Assembly (NCBI RefSeq): GCF_003003075.1
Contig: NZ_PVTX01000004.1
Span: 186,001 to 250,000, forward strand
Source of the DNA: Isoptericola halotolerans
GTDB taxonomy: Bacteria; Actinomycetota; Actinomycetes; Actinomycetales; Cellulomonadaceae
DNA: 64,000 bases
Direction: 5' to 3'
In this document: piece by piece, positions 27,624-35,982 of the stretch
How positions within the stretch are numbered: position 1 is the stretch's first letter
Layout: each line of letters opens with the position of its first letter
Translations under genes and position numbers: made by a program
Notes under the pieces: model-generated
Seen by the model: only the letters and a program-made list of their open reading frames with translations
The model's database searches: none
Told to the model about the DNA's origin: nothing

Positions 27624-28600
27624 CGCTTGCGAGCCTTCGGGTCGAGGGCGTCGCGCACGACGTCGCCCATCATCATGAAGCCGAGCACCGTCAGGGCCAG
27701 GCCGCCGGCCGGGTAGAGGAGGATCTCCGGCGCGGTACGGATGGCACCCTGCGCGGCGGAGATGTCACCTCCCCAGGAGACCGTGGACGGCGGCAGACCG
27801 ATACCGAGGAAGCTCAGCGTCGCCTCGGCGACGATGAACTGACCGAGCGCGACCGTCGCGTAGACGATGATCGGCGCCGCAGAGTTCGGCAGCACGTGCC
27901 GCCACAGGATCTGTCCGCGCCCCATGCCGAGCGACCGGGCCGCGGTGACGAACTCGTTGTTCTTCACGGACAGCACGGTGCCGCGGGTGATGCGGGCGAT
28001 CTGCGTCCACCCGAACAGCGCGAGCACGAACGCCACGGTGAAGGACGTGCGGTTGGTCGTCACCGACATGATGACGATGGCCGCGAGCACCAGCGGGATG
28101 GCGAAGAAGATGTCGGTGATGCGGCTCAGGATCGTGTCGAACCACTTGCCGTAGTAACCGGCGATCGCGCCGATCGCGGTCCCGAGCACGACGACCATCG
28201 TGGTGGCGAGCACGCCGACGACGACGGAGGCCCGTGCGCCGTAGATGGTGCGCGTGTAGATGTCGCACCCCTGGCGGTCGAACCCGAACGGGTGGCCGGC
28301 CTGCGGCGGCTCGAGCGCCTGGGCCAGGTTGCAGACCCGCGGGTCCAGCGAGGTGAACAGGCCGGGGAAGGCGGCGACGAGGACCACCAGCACGATGATC
28401 ACGGCCGAGACCCAGAACAGCCAGCGGCTGCGCATCTGGAGCCAGGCGTCCCGCCAGAGGCTGGTCGGGGCGTCGTCGGCCTTGACCGCGTCGACGGCGC
28501 CGAGCCCGCCCTCGTCGACGGGTGCGACGTAGCGTTCCTGCCCGGGGCGCGGGCTCGGCGTCACCGGACCGCCCGGGTTCTCGTAGCGGTTCTCAGGCAT
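27620..28600 (-). CDS. peptide ABC transporter permease (DppC type), system 1
   Basis: A 326-residue inner-membrane permease. A long hydrophilic N-terminus (about 70 residues) precedes the OppC-type extended helix ('WLFWVSAVIIVLVVLVAAF') and the BPD_transp_1 core, with an EAA loop 'AARSLGMGRGQILWRHVLPNS'. 'GHPFGFDRQGCDIYTRTIYGAR' is the conserved periplasmic loop. ATG 28598-28600 overlaps the DppB stop by 8 bp; the 3' end overlaps the ATPase start. Confidence 0.93.
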   Translation of the reverse strand: MPENRYENPGGPVTPSPRPGQERYVAPVDEGGLGAVDAVKADDAPTSLWRDAWLQMRSRWLFWVSAVIIVLVVLVAAFPGLFTSLDPRVCNLAQALEPPQAGHPFGFDRQGCDIYTRTIYGARASVVVGVLATTMVVVLGTAIGAIAGYYGKWFDTILSRITDIFFAIPLVLAAIVIMSVTTNRTSFTVAFVLALFGWTQIARITRGTVLSVKNNEFVTAARSLGMGRGQILWRHVLPNSAAPIIVYATVALGQFIVAEATLSFLGIGLPPSTVSWGGDISAAQGAIRTAPEILLYPAGGLALTVLGFMMMGDVVRDALDPKARKR

Positions 28601-29519
28601 AACGGATCCTCGGGTCGAGGGCTGCGTACAGCAGGTCCACGAGGAGGTTCGCCCCGATGTAGACCAGCACCAGCACGGTGGTCAGCGACACGACGGTCAC
28701 GCTCTCGCCACGGATGATCGCGTCGTAGAGCGTGCCGCCCACGCCGTTGATGTTGAAGATGCCCTCGGTGATGATCGCGCCGGACATCAGGGCGCCGATG
28801 TCGGCACCGAGGAACGTCACCACGGGGATGAGCGAGTTGCGCAGCACGTGACGGCCGGTCACCTGGGACCGCCGCAGCCCGCGCGCGCGGGCGGTGCGCA
28901 CGTAGTCGGCCGACAGGTTCTCCGCCACGGACGTGCGCGTGAGCCGCAGCACGTAGGCGAAGGAGACGGCGGCGAGCACCATCGCCGGCATCAGCAGACT
29001 GATGAAGTCGGGATCTCGACCGACGGCGACGGGCAGCCAGCCGAGCCGGACCCCCACGACGATCTGCATGACGAAGCCGACCACGAACGTCGGCACGGCG
29101 ATGAAGAACAGGCTGACGACCAGCGCGCTGCCGTCGAAGATCCCGCCCTTGCGCATGCCGGCGAAGAGCCCGAAGCCGACGCCGAAGATCGCCTCGATCG
29201 CCAGTGCCATGAGCGCGAGCTGGATGGTCACCGGGAACGCGTTGGCGATCACCTCGGTGATCTCGCGGCCGCGGAAGTCGACGCCGAAGTCCAGCGTCAC
29301 CACGCCCCGCAGGAACAGCAGGTACTGGACGATGAAGGGCTTGTCGAGGTTGTACTCGGCGCGGATCTGCTCCTGCACCGCCTCGGGCAGACCACGCTCA
29401 CCGCCGAGCGCGGCCACCGGGTCACCAGGCCGCAGGAAGACCATGGCGTAGAGCAGGAGGGTGGCCCCCAGGAACACAGGGATCACCTGCAGGAGCCTGC
29501 GTCCGAGATACCAGAGCAT
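28593..29519 (-). CDS. peptide ABC transporter permease (DppB type), system 1
   Basis: A 308-residue permease of normal family length with six predicted helices. Markers are the N-terminal 'LGRRLLQVIPVFLGATLLLY', the 'RPGDPVAALGGERG' periplasmic segment and the EAA loop 'TARARGLRRSQVTGRHVLRNS'. Start ATG 29517-29519. It lies 231 bp after the binding-protein gene, across a hairpin at 29705-29737, so permease expression is probably lower than that of the binding protein. Confidence 0.93.
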   Translation of the reverse strand: MLWYLGRRLLQVIPVFLGATLLLYAMVFLRPGDPVAALGGERGLPEAVQEQIRAEYNLDKPFIVQYLLFLRGVVTLDFGVDFRGREITEVIANAFPVTIQLALMALAIEAIFGVGFGLFAGMRKGGIFDGSALVVSLFFIAVPTFVVGFVMQIVVGVRLGWLPVAVGRDPDFISLLMPAMVLAAVSFAYVLRLTRTSVAENLSADYVRTARARGLRRSQVTGRHVLRNSLIPVVTFLGADIGALMSGAIITEGIFNINGVGGTLYDAIIRGESVTVVSLTTVLVLVYIGANLLVDLLYAALDPRIRYA

Positions 29520-29704
29520 GGAAAGTTCTCTCCTCGTGTACCTGGCGGTTCACCCCAGGCTACGGGTTCTGTCTCGTCGCGGCGTCGGAGCCGCGAGCAG
29601 CGGTGTGGACGCAGGGCGTCGGTGGACGCTCCGCGGCCTCTCGCATCGAGTGGTCGACGTCAGACCGTACCGGACGACGTCGACCACGCGGAACTCTCGC
29701 GACA

Positions 29705-29737
29705 GGACGCCGCCCCCGCGGAGCGGGGACGGCGTCC
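29705..29737 (-). terminator. partial terminator hairpin between binding-protein and permease genes, system 1
   Basis: GGACGCCG (29705-29712) pairs with CGGCGTCC (29730-29737), and an inner CCCCGC/GCGGGG stem extends it with one mismatch. It lies 13 bp after the binding-protein stop. Such hairpins commonly cause partial termination or stabilise the upstream message, so that the binding protein is made in excess. Confidence 0.65.
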
Positions 29738-29750
29738 GGTCAGCGGGGTG

Positions 29751-31370
29751 TCACTCCTTGGTGATCTGGTACAGGATCGGGTCGCTGTCCCAGCCGAACT
29801 GCACGTTCTCGACCGTGTCGGCGTAGCCACCGGTCGCGTTCTGGTACCACAGCGGGATGCCCGGGAGGTCCTGGAACAGGATCTCCTGCGCCTCCTTGTA
29901 GAGCTCCGTCGCCGTCTCCGTGTCCGGGGCCGAGCCGGCCTCGGCCAGCTTGGCGTCGAACTCCTCGCTGGAGTACTGGGCGTCGTTCGAGCCGGCACCC
30001 GTGCCGTAGATCGGCCCGAGGAAGTTGCTCATGGACGGCCAGTCGGCCTGCCAGCCACCGCGGAACAGGCCCTCGACCTCGCCCGAGTCACGGGCGTTGA
30101 GGAACTCGTCGAAGGTGGTGTACGGCGCGAACTCGCAGCCGATCCCCAGGTCCTGGCGGATGGTGTTGCACACCGCGTCGACCCAGTCCTGGTGGTCGGA
30201 GTCGGCGTTGGAGGCGATCTTCAGCGTGTAGTCGTCACCGACCGGGTCCATGGACTCGGCCTCGTCCCACATCTCCTTGGCGCCCTCGGGGTCGTACTCG
30301 AGCACCTCCGAGCCGGGGATGTCCTCCGAGTAGCCGTCGATGACCGGCGAGGTGAAGTCGTGCGCCGGGGTGCGGGACCCGTTGTAGAGGGTCTCGGTGA
30401 TGGTCTCGCGGTCGATCGCCTTGGAGATGGCCGCGCGGCGCATGACGCCCGCCTCGCCCTGGAACTCCGGGAGCCACTCGGGCACGTTGACGACCTGGAT
30501 GAGGGCGGCCGGCTGGTTGACCGCACGCTCGCCGAGCTGGTCCTCGAAGGTGGCGAAGGCCGACGACGGCACGTTCGGCAGCACGTCGAGGTTGCCGTCG
30601 AGCATGTCGTTGTACGCCGTGTCCTCCTCGGTGTACGCGACCATCTCGACGCCGCCGTTGGCGGGCTCGCGCGGGCCCTCGTAGCCCTCGCGCGGGACGA
30701 GCGTGATGAGGCTGTCGTGCTCCCAGCTCTCCAGCTCGTACGGGCCGGCACCGATCGGCTCCTCGCCGAAGCCGTCCGGGTTCTCGAAGAACGCCTCGGG
30801 CATCGGGAAGAACGCCGTGTAGCCGAGCCAGAGCGGGAAGTCCGCCGACGGCTCGCTGAGCTCCGCGGTGAAGGTGGTCTCGTCGACCGCCTCGACCATG
30901 ATGTCGGACGGCTCCTCGGCGGAGAAGCCGGCGAAGCCGTTGAAGAAGTACTGCTGGTTCTGGGCGTTGTCCAGGTTCGCGACGTACTTCCACGCGTCGA
31001 CGAAGCTGTCGGCGGTGACCGGCGTGCCGTCGGAGAAGGTCCAGCCGTCCTGGATCGTGATCGTCCAGGTGATGTTGTCCTCGGACTCGATCGACTCGGC
31101 CATCTCGTTCTGAGCGGCGCCCTCGGCGTCGTAGTAGACGAGACCCGAGTAGATGTTCTTCACCACGAGACCGCCGTAGACCTCGTTGGTCATGCCGGGG
31201 GTCAGCGGGTTCTGGGGCTCGCCGCTGTTGACGGAGACGACGCCGGTGCTGGCGCCGTCACCCTCAGCGGTCGAGTCGCCTTCGTCGGAGCCCGAGTCTC
31301 CGCACGCAGAGAGCAGCAGTGCCGAAGCCAGGGTGAAGGCGCCGATGCCTGCTAGACGTCGAGGTGTCAC
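29751..31370 (-). CDS. peptide ABC transporter substrate-binding lipoprotein, system 1
   Basis: A 539-residue family 5 (DppA/OppA) solute-binding lipoprotein. GTG 31368-31370 is chosen because an ideal AGGAGG lies 4 bases before it. The lipobox 'LLLSAC' puts the lipidated cysteine at residue 23 and is followed by a Gly/Ser/Asp-rich linker. The 'MTNEVYGGLVVKNIYSGLVY' and 'WTITIQDGWTFSDGTPVTADSF' segments are typical. Sequence alone does not give the ligand. LpqW beside M. tuberculosis typA has the same fold but a cell-wall role, so transport of peptides is likely, not proven. Confidence 0.92.
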   Translation of the reverse strand: MTPRRLAGIGAFTLASALLLSACGDSGSDEGDSTAEGDGASTGVVSVNSGEPQNPLTPGMTNEVYGGLVVKNIYSGLVYYDAEGAAQNEMAESIESEDNITWTITIQDGWTFSDGTPVTADSFVDAWKYVANLDNAQNQQYFFNGFAGFSAEEPSDIMVEAVDETTFTAELSEPSADFPLWLGYTAFFPMPEAFFENPDGFGEEPIGAGPYELESWEHDSLITLVPREGYEGPREPANGGVEMVAYTEEDTAYNDMLDGNLDVLPNVPSSAFATFEDQLGERAVNQPAALIQVVNVPEWLPEFQGEAGVMRRAAISKAIDRETITETLYNGSRTPAHDFTSPVIDGYSEDIPGSEVLEYDPEGAKEMWDEAESMDPVGDDYTLKIASNADSDHQDWVDAVCNTIRQDLGIGCEFAPYTTFDEFLNARDSGEVEGLFRGGWQADWPSMSNFLGPIYGTGAGSNDAQYSSEEFDAKLAEAGSAPDTETATELYKEAQEILFQDLPGIPLWYQNATGGYADTVENVQFGWDSDPILYQITKE

Positions 31371-31620
31371 GTGTCCTCCTGAGTAGGTGTGCACGCTCCC
31401 GGCATGGATGTCCGGGGGCGGTGGTGCCCTGGCGCGGATGGGCGCACACGGCACGATGCGCAAAGGAGCCTAACCCCTGGACCGTGTCCCGGATCACTCA
31501 TCGACGACAGATTGCCTCGATCGTGACCCGATTGGAACGCGGACGAAACCCGAGGACCTGCGCGAGCGCGTTCCTTCGTCCCGCGCGCGGCATTTGTCCG
31601 GCCTCCGGGTGCGGCGCACG

Positions 31621-32310
31621 TCACACCAGCTCGCCGTCGTGGAGGTCGACGACGCGGTCCGCGCGCGCCACGAGCTCCGGGTCGTGGGTCGTCACCACCG
31701 CCGCCACGCGCTCGGTGTGCACGAGCTCGCGCAACAGGTCCATCACCCGCCGCGCCGTGGCGGAGTCGAGCTGACCGGTGGGCTCGTCGGCGAGCAGCAC
31801 GCGCGGCGCGGCCACCAGCGCCCGCGCGATCCCGACCCGCTGCTGCTGCCCGCCGGAGAGCTCGTAGGGCCGTTGGGCGGCGTGGTCCGCCAGCCCGACC
31901 CGGTCCAGCGCCTCGGCCACCCGGCGCGCCCGCTCGCGCGGCGCGGTGCGCCGCAGCCGCAGCGGCACCTCCACGTTCTCCGCCGCGGACAGCACCGGGA
32001 GCAGGCCGAACGCCTGGAAGACGTAGCCGACCTCCTCGCGCCGCACCGCGATCACCTCGTCCGGGCGCATCGCCGTCAGCTCCCGCGCGCCCAGCCACAC
32101 CCGGCCCGACGACGGCGCGTCCAGCCCGCCGAGGACGTTCAGCAGGGTCGTCTTGCCCGACCCGGACGGTCCCCGGACGACCAGCAGCTCCCCCGGGTCC
32201 ACCGTGAGGCTCACTCCGCGCAGCCCGTGCACCGCGCCCGGCCCGGTGCCGAAGGTGCGGGTCACCTCCCGGGCCGCGAGCGCCGCCGTCGTGCTCGGTG
32301 CTGCCGTCAT
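31621..32310 (-). CDS. ABC transporter ATP-binding protein (LolD/MacB type), last gene of FtsX-permease operon
   Basis: A 229-residue ATPase starting at ATG 32308-32310 behind GAGGAGGGGG, overlapping the upstream ATPase stop by 4 bp. Walker A 'RGPSGSGKTTLLNVLGG', signature 'ELSGGQQQRVGIARALV', Walker B 'VLLADEPTGQLD' and the 'VVTTHDPELVARADR' switch histidine are complete. The LolD/MacB/FtsE subfamily drives FtsX-like permeases that extract or move lipids, lipoproteins or peptides. Function here is inferred from its operon with two large permeases. Confidence 0.92.
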   Translation of the reverse strand: MTAAPSTTAALAAREVTRTFGTGPGAVHGLRGVSLTVDPGELLVVRGPSGSGKTTLLNVLGGLDAPSSGRVWLGARELTAMRPDEVIAVRREEVGYVFQAFGLLPVLSAAENVEVPLRLRRTAPRERARRVAEALDRVGLADHAAQRPYELSGGQQQRVGIARALVAAPRVLLADEPTGQLDSATARRVMDLLRELVHTERVAAVVTTHDPELVARADRVVDLHDGELV

Positions 32311-33185
32311 CGGTCCCCCTCCTCGGTCGTGTCCGGGCGGACCTGGACGTGGTCGGGCTCGAGGGCGAGCCGCACCCGGTCGCGCAGGTCCAGCGCCGCG
32401 ACGAAGTCCGTCGGCAGCTGGAGGCGACCCACCCGGTCGAGCACCGCGAACTCCTCCGCGACGTGCCGCTCCACCCCCGCGGCGTCGGTCTCGGTGCGAC
32501 GCAGCACCTCGGTAGCGGTGCGGCCGTCGCGGATCTGCACGGTGCGGGCCACGTGCTCCGAGACCGTCGGGTCGTGGGTGACGATCAGGGTGGTCACCCC
32601 GGTGGCAGCGTTGACCGCGCGCAGGGCCTCCAGCACCTCGGCGCTCGTGGCCTCGTCGAGCTCGCCGGTCGGCTCGTCGGCGAGCAGCACGCCGGGCCGG
32701 TTGGCGACCGCCACGGCGATCGCGACCCGCTGCTGCTGCCCGCCGGACATCGCCGCCGGCAGCCGGTCCGCGAGGTCCGCCACGCCCAGCAGGTCGAGCA
32801 GCTCGGTCACGCGGGCCTCCCGCCCGCCGCGGGGCGACCGGGCCAGCTCCAGCACGAGCCGGACGTTCTGCGCGGCCGTGAGGTAGGGCAGCAGGTTGCG
32901 CGACGTCTGCTGCCACACGAACCCGACGGCATGTCGCTGGTACCGCACCCGCTCCCGCCGGGACATGGTCAGCAGGTCCGTGCCCGCCACCACCGCCGAT
33001 CCCCCGGTCGGGGTGTCGAGCCCCGACAGGATGCCCAGCAGCGTGGACTTCCCCGAGCCCGAGGCCCCCACCACGGCGACCAGCTCGCCCGCCTCGAGGC
33101 GCAGGTCCAGGCCCTGCAGCGCCTGCACCTCCACACCGTCGGTGGCGAAGATGCGCACCAGCCCGCTGCACAGGATCTCGCTCAT
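32307..33185 (-). CDS. ABC transporter ATP-binding protein (LolD/MacB type) with C-terminal extension
   Basis: A 292-residue ATPase from ATG 33183-33185. Walker A 'VVGASGSGKSTLLGILSG', signature 'AMSGGQQQRVAIAVAVA' and Walker B 'VLLADEPTGELD' are intact. The residues after about 225 ('EVLRRTETDAAGVERHVAEE' to 'LPTDFVAALDLRDRVRLALEPD') form an extension that resembles an AbrB-like swapped-hairpin segment ('VLDRVGRLQLPTDFV'). This is unusual for the family and could be regulatory. It is coupled to the following ATPase by ATGA and lies 31 bp after the second permease. Confidence 0.88.
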   Translation of the reverse strand: MSEILCSGLVRIFATDGVEVQALQGLDLRLEAGELVAVVGASGSGKSTLLGILSGLDTPTGGSAVVAGTDLLTMSRRERVRYQRHAVGFVWQQTSRNLLPYLTAAQNVRLVLELARSPRGGREARVTELLDLLGVADLADRLPAAMSGGQQQRVAIAVAVANRPGVLLADEPTGELDEATSAEVLEALRAVNAATGVTTLIVTHDPTVSEHVARTVQIRDGRTATEVLRRTETDAAGVERHVAEEFAVLDRVGRLQLPTDFVAALDLRDRVRLALEPDHVQVRPDTTEEGDR

Positions 33186-33216
33186 CCGTCCGTCCCTCCC
33201 TGTCTCATCCGCCTGC

Positions 33217-35982
33217 TCAGTCCGTCCCGGCCCGCAGCTGGTCGACGTCGCGCCGGCGCCCGAGCCTCCCCGCGACGGCCGCCCCGATGGCGACGACCCC
33301 GACCAGGCCGAGGGCCAGCGCACCGAGCCAGAGCGGGTCCGCGACCAGCGGCGGTGCGGTGTCGCCGCCGGTGAGCGGCGTGAGGTCCACGACGGCGAGC
33401 ACGAGCGCGGGCACGGCCCAGCCGAGCGCGCCCCCGGCCAGCAGGCCGGCGGCGGTCCACGGCGCCGTCTCCCACGCCACGATCCCCCGCTCCGCCCCGG
33501 CGGGCAGCCCGAGGGTGCGCAGCACCGCGAGGAGGCGTCGCCGCGCCGGGGCCGCCAGCACGAGGGCGAGCACCACCGTCGCCGCGGCGAGCAGGGCCGA
33601 CAGCACGACGGCGAGCACGAAGGCGGTCCGGAGCCCCGCCGCCGACGGCGACGAGAGCAGCGCACGCTCCCCGGCGACCGGGTCGTCGACGACGGCGTTC
33701 GGCTCGACCGCCGCGACCTCCCGCTCGACGCGGGCCCGGTCGGCCGCCGTGGCGCCGTCGTCGAGCCCCAGCAGGGCGAGGCGGGAGGAGCCCGCGCCGA
33801 CGTCGAGCCGTGCGGCGGCGGTCGTGGCGTCGACCAGCAGCGCCGCGGTCGCCGGCGGGAACCCGGGCAGCCGGTCGACGCGCTCGAGCACCGCCACCTC
33901 CTGCCCGCCCGGCCACCGCAGCGGTCCGTCGGCGAGGTCGCCGGCCGCGACGACGGGCAGCGTGCCGCCGTCGGGCGCGACGAGCGCGGCCGACCGCTCG
34001 GGGGCGCCCGGCACGTCGGCCTGCACGGCCGCGAGCGCCTCGGCGTCGGTCGCGTAGACCGTCACCGTGGTCGTCCCACCGGCGTCCTCGACCTGGACGC
34101 GGCCCAGGTCGACGACCGACGCGACGGCCGCCACCCCGGCCACACCCGCGAGCGTCGACACCGTCTCGTCGTCCATCAGCGGGCCCGCCACCCGGACGTC
34201 GGCGCCGACGGCGCCCCACGCCTCACGGGTGACGCCGTCGCGCACCGTGGCGGCCAGGACGGTCGAGGACGCCGCGACACCGACGGCGAGGACGAGTGCG
34301 AGAGCCGGCAGCAACCCGCCCGCGGCGTCGCGCCGCACCCGGGCGGCCCCGAGGAACGGCACCAGGTCGGCGCGGCGGGCGAGCACCCGCTCGACCCCCC
34401 GCACGACGGGTGGCACCAGTCGCAGCACCACGAGGGCCGCCGTGACGCTCACCAGCAGCGGCGCCGCGACGACCAGCGGGTCGACGGCGGGCCCGGTGCC
34501 GTCCGCGCCGGCCACGACGCCCCGGTCGAGCGCCAGCACCGCCGTCAGCCCCGCCGCGAGCGCGACCGCGGCTTCCACGAGCAGCCGGTGGCGCCGCCGT
34601 CGGGCGGGCACCACGTCGAGGTCCGCGCGGCGCGCTCGCGTTCCCCGCGACGTCGCGACGGCCCCCAGCGCCACCGCCGGAGCGAGACCGCAGCCGAGCG
34701 CCGCGACCAGCTGGGCGGGCGAGACCGGGCCCGGAACCACGACCAGCCCGAGCGCCGTGCCGGCCACGGCCGCGGGCAGCCCGACGACGAGCCCTTCGAC
34801 GGCCACCACGCCCCGCGCCCAGACGCCCGAGGCGCCCCGCGCACGCACCAGCGCCAGCGCGCTCCGGCGGCGGTCCAGGACCAGCCCGGCCGCGAGCACC
34901 AGGACCGCCACCAGCGCACCGAGCGGGCCGACGGCGAGCACGGCGACGACGGCGTCCACCCCCTGGCGCTGGCCCAGCACGCGTTCCAGCACGTCGACCA
35001 GGCCCGAGGTCGGCTCCAGCGTGACGGCGTCACCCTCCACCGGCGTCGAGGTCGTGGCGGTGAGGCCTCGGAGCTGGGCCAGGAGCGCCGGCGCGTCCGC
35101 CGACGTCACGGCGCTCGTGTCCACCGGGAACCAGATCCGGGTGGTCGGGCCGGTGACCCAGGCGCCCAGCGTGCCGGGGTCGGCGAACACGGCGGCCGTC
35201 GCGATCTTGCCGACGTTCGGGTCCAGGACCACCTCGGGGGTCACCGCGAGCGGGCCGTGCACCCAGTAGTCGGCCGACGCGTCGCGCGGCTCCCAGGTGC
35301 CGACGAGCTCGGCGGGCGGCAGCAACGGGTCGTCGGTGGGATGCACCGACCCCAGGGTCCAGCCGAGCTCCGCGGCGCTCGCCGTGGACATCGCCACCTC
35401 GAGGGGCACGGGCTCGGCGTCCACCACGCCGTCGGTGCCCGGCAGCATCGCGTCCCGGTCCGCCACCACGGGCGTCGGCTCCGGCCACCTGCCCTCGACC
35501 AGCTCCACCTGGTCGCGCGCCGTGGCGCCCGCGCGCAGGACGATCCGGGGCGCGGCGACGTCGTTGCCCTCGACCGGGCGGACGTCGACCCGCTCGCCGG
35601 AGACGAGCAGGTCCGGCTCCCCCAGCACACGGGCCAGCGGCTCGGGCTGGGCGGCGGCCAGCGCGCGCAGACCGTCGCGGTAGCCGTCCAGGTCCGGCTG
35701 GGGAGGGTCGACCGAGCCCGCACCCGTCGCGCCCAGAACCGGGCCGTCGTCGGCCACGTAGCCCGCGCCGTATCCCGGGACCCCCGGGCTCGTGGCGATG
35801 ACGTCCCGGGCGATCGCCGAGGCCTGCGCCGTGGCGTGCGCGAGCTGCTCCGCGTGCAGGGCCGCGACCGCGCGCGGCACGGCCGACGTCACCGTGGCGG
35901 CGAGCATCGCGATGACGGCCAGCGCGACGGTCGGCCCCGCGGCCGTGCGCAGGTGGCGGCGGACCAGCAGCAGCAGGCTCAT
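33217..35982 (-). CDS. FtsX-like permease (second of pair)
   Basis: A 921-residue ABC permease with an N-terminal helix ('VALAVIAMLAATVTSAVP'), a large extracytoplasmic domain of about 300 residues, and FtsX-type helix bundles near 345-530 and at the C-terminus ('TAFVLAVVLSALLAAATVVLALVLAAPARRR'). Starts at ATG 35980-35982, overlapping the upstream permease stop by 4 bp. With the partner at 35979-38843 it would form an asymmetric two-permease exporter or mechanotransmitter of the MacB/LolCE class. The substrate is unknown. Confidence 0.85.
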   Translation of the reverse strand: MSLLLLVRRHLRTAAGPTVALAVIAMLAATVTSAVPRAVAALHAEQLAHATAQASAIARDVIATSPGVPGYGAGYVADDGPVLGATGAGSVDPPQPDLDGYRDGLRALAAAQPEPLARVLGEPDLLVSGERVDVRPVEGNDVAAPRIVLRAGATARDQVELVEGRWPEPTPVVADRDAMLPGTDGVVDAEPVPLEVAMSTASAAELGWTLGSVHPTDDPLLPPAELVGTWEPRDASADYWVHGPLAVTPEVVLDPNVGKIATAAVFADPGTLGAWVTGPTTRIWFPVDTSAVTSADAPALLAQLRGLTATTSTPVEGDAVTLEPTSGLVDVLERVLGQRQGVDAVVAVLAVGPLGALVAVLVLAAGLVLDRRRSALALVRARGASGVWARGVVAVEGLVVGLPAAVAGTALGLVVVPGPVSPAQLVAALGCGLAPAVALGAVATSRGTRARRADLDVVPARRRRHRLLVEAAVALAAGLTAVLALDRGVVAGADGTGPAVDPLVVAAPLLVSVTAALVVLRLVPPVVRGVERVLARRADLVPFLGAARVRRDAAGGLLPALALVLAVGVAASSTVLAATVRDGVTREAWGAVGADVRVAGPLMDDETVSTLAGVAGVAAVASVVDLGRVQVEDAGGTTTVTVYATDAEALAAVQADVPGAPERSAALVAPDGGTLPVVAAGDLADGPLRWPGGQEVAVLERVDRLPGFPPATAALLVDATTAAARLDVGAGSSRLALLGLDDGATAADRARVEREVAAVEPNAVVDDPVAGERALLSSPSAAGLRTAFVLAVVLSALLAAATVVLALVLAAPARRRLLAVLRTLGLPAGAERGIVAWETAPWTAAGLLAGGALGWAVPALVLAVVDLTPLTGGDTAPPLVADPLWLGALALGLVGVVAIGAAVAGRLGRRRDVDQLRAGTD

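Noticed and set aside
28848-31355. Long plus-strand open frame opposite the peptide operon
   Set aside because: Shadow of the binding-protein and permease genes; no recognisable family and no ribosome-binding site.
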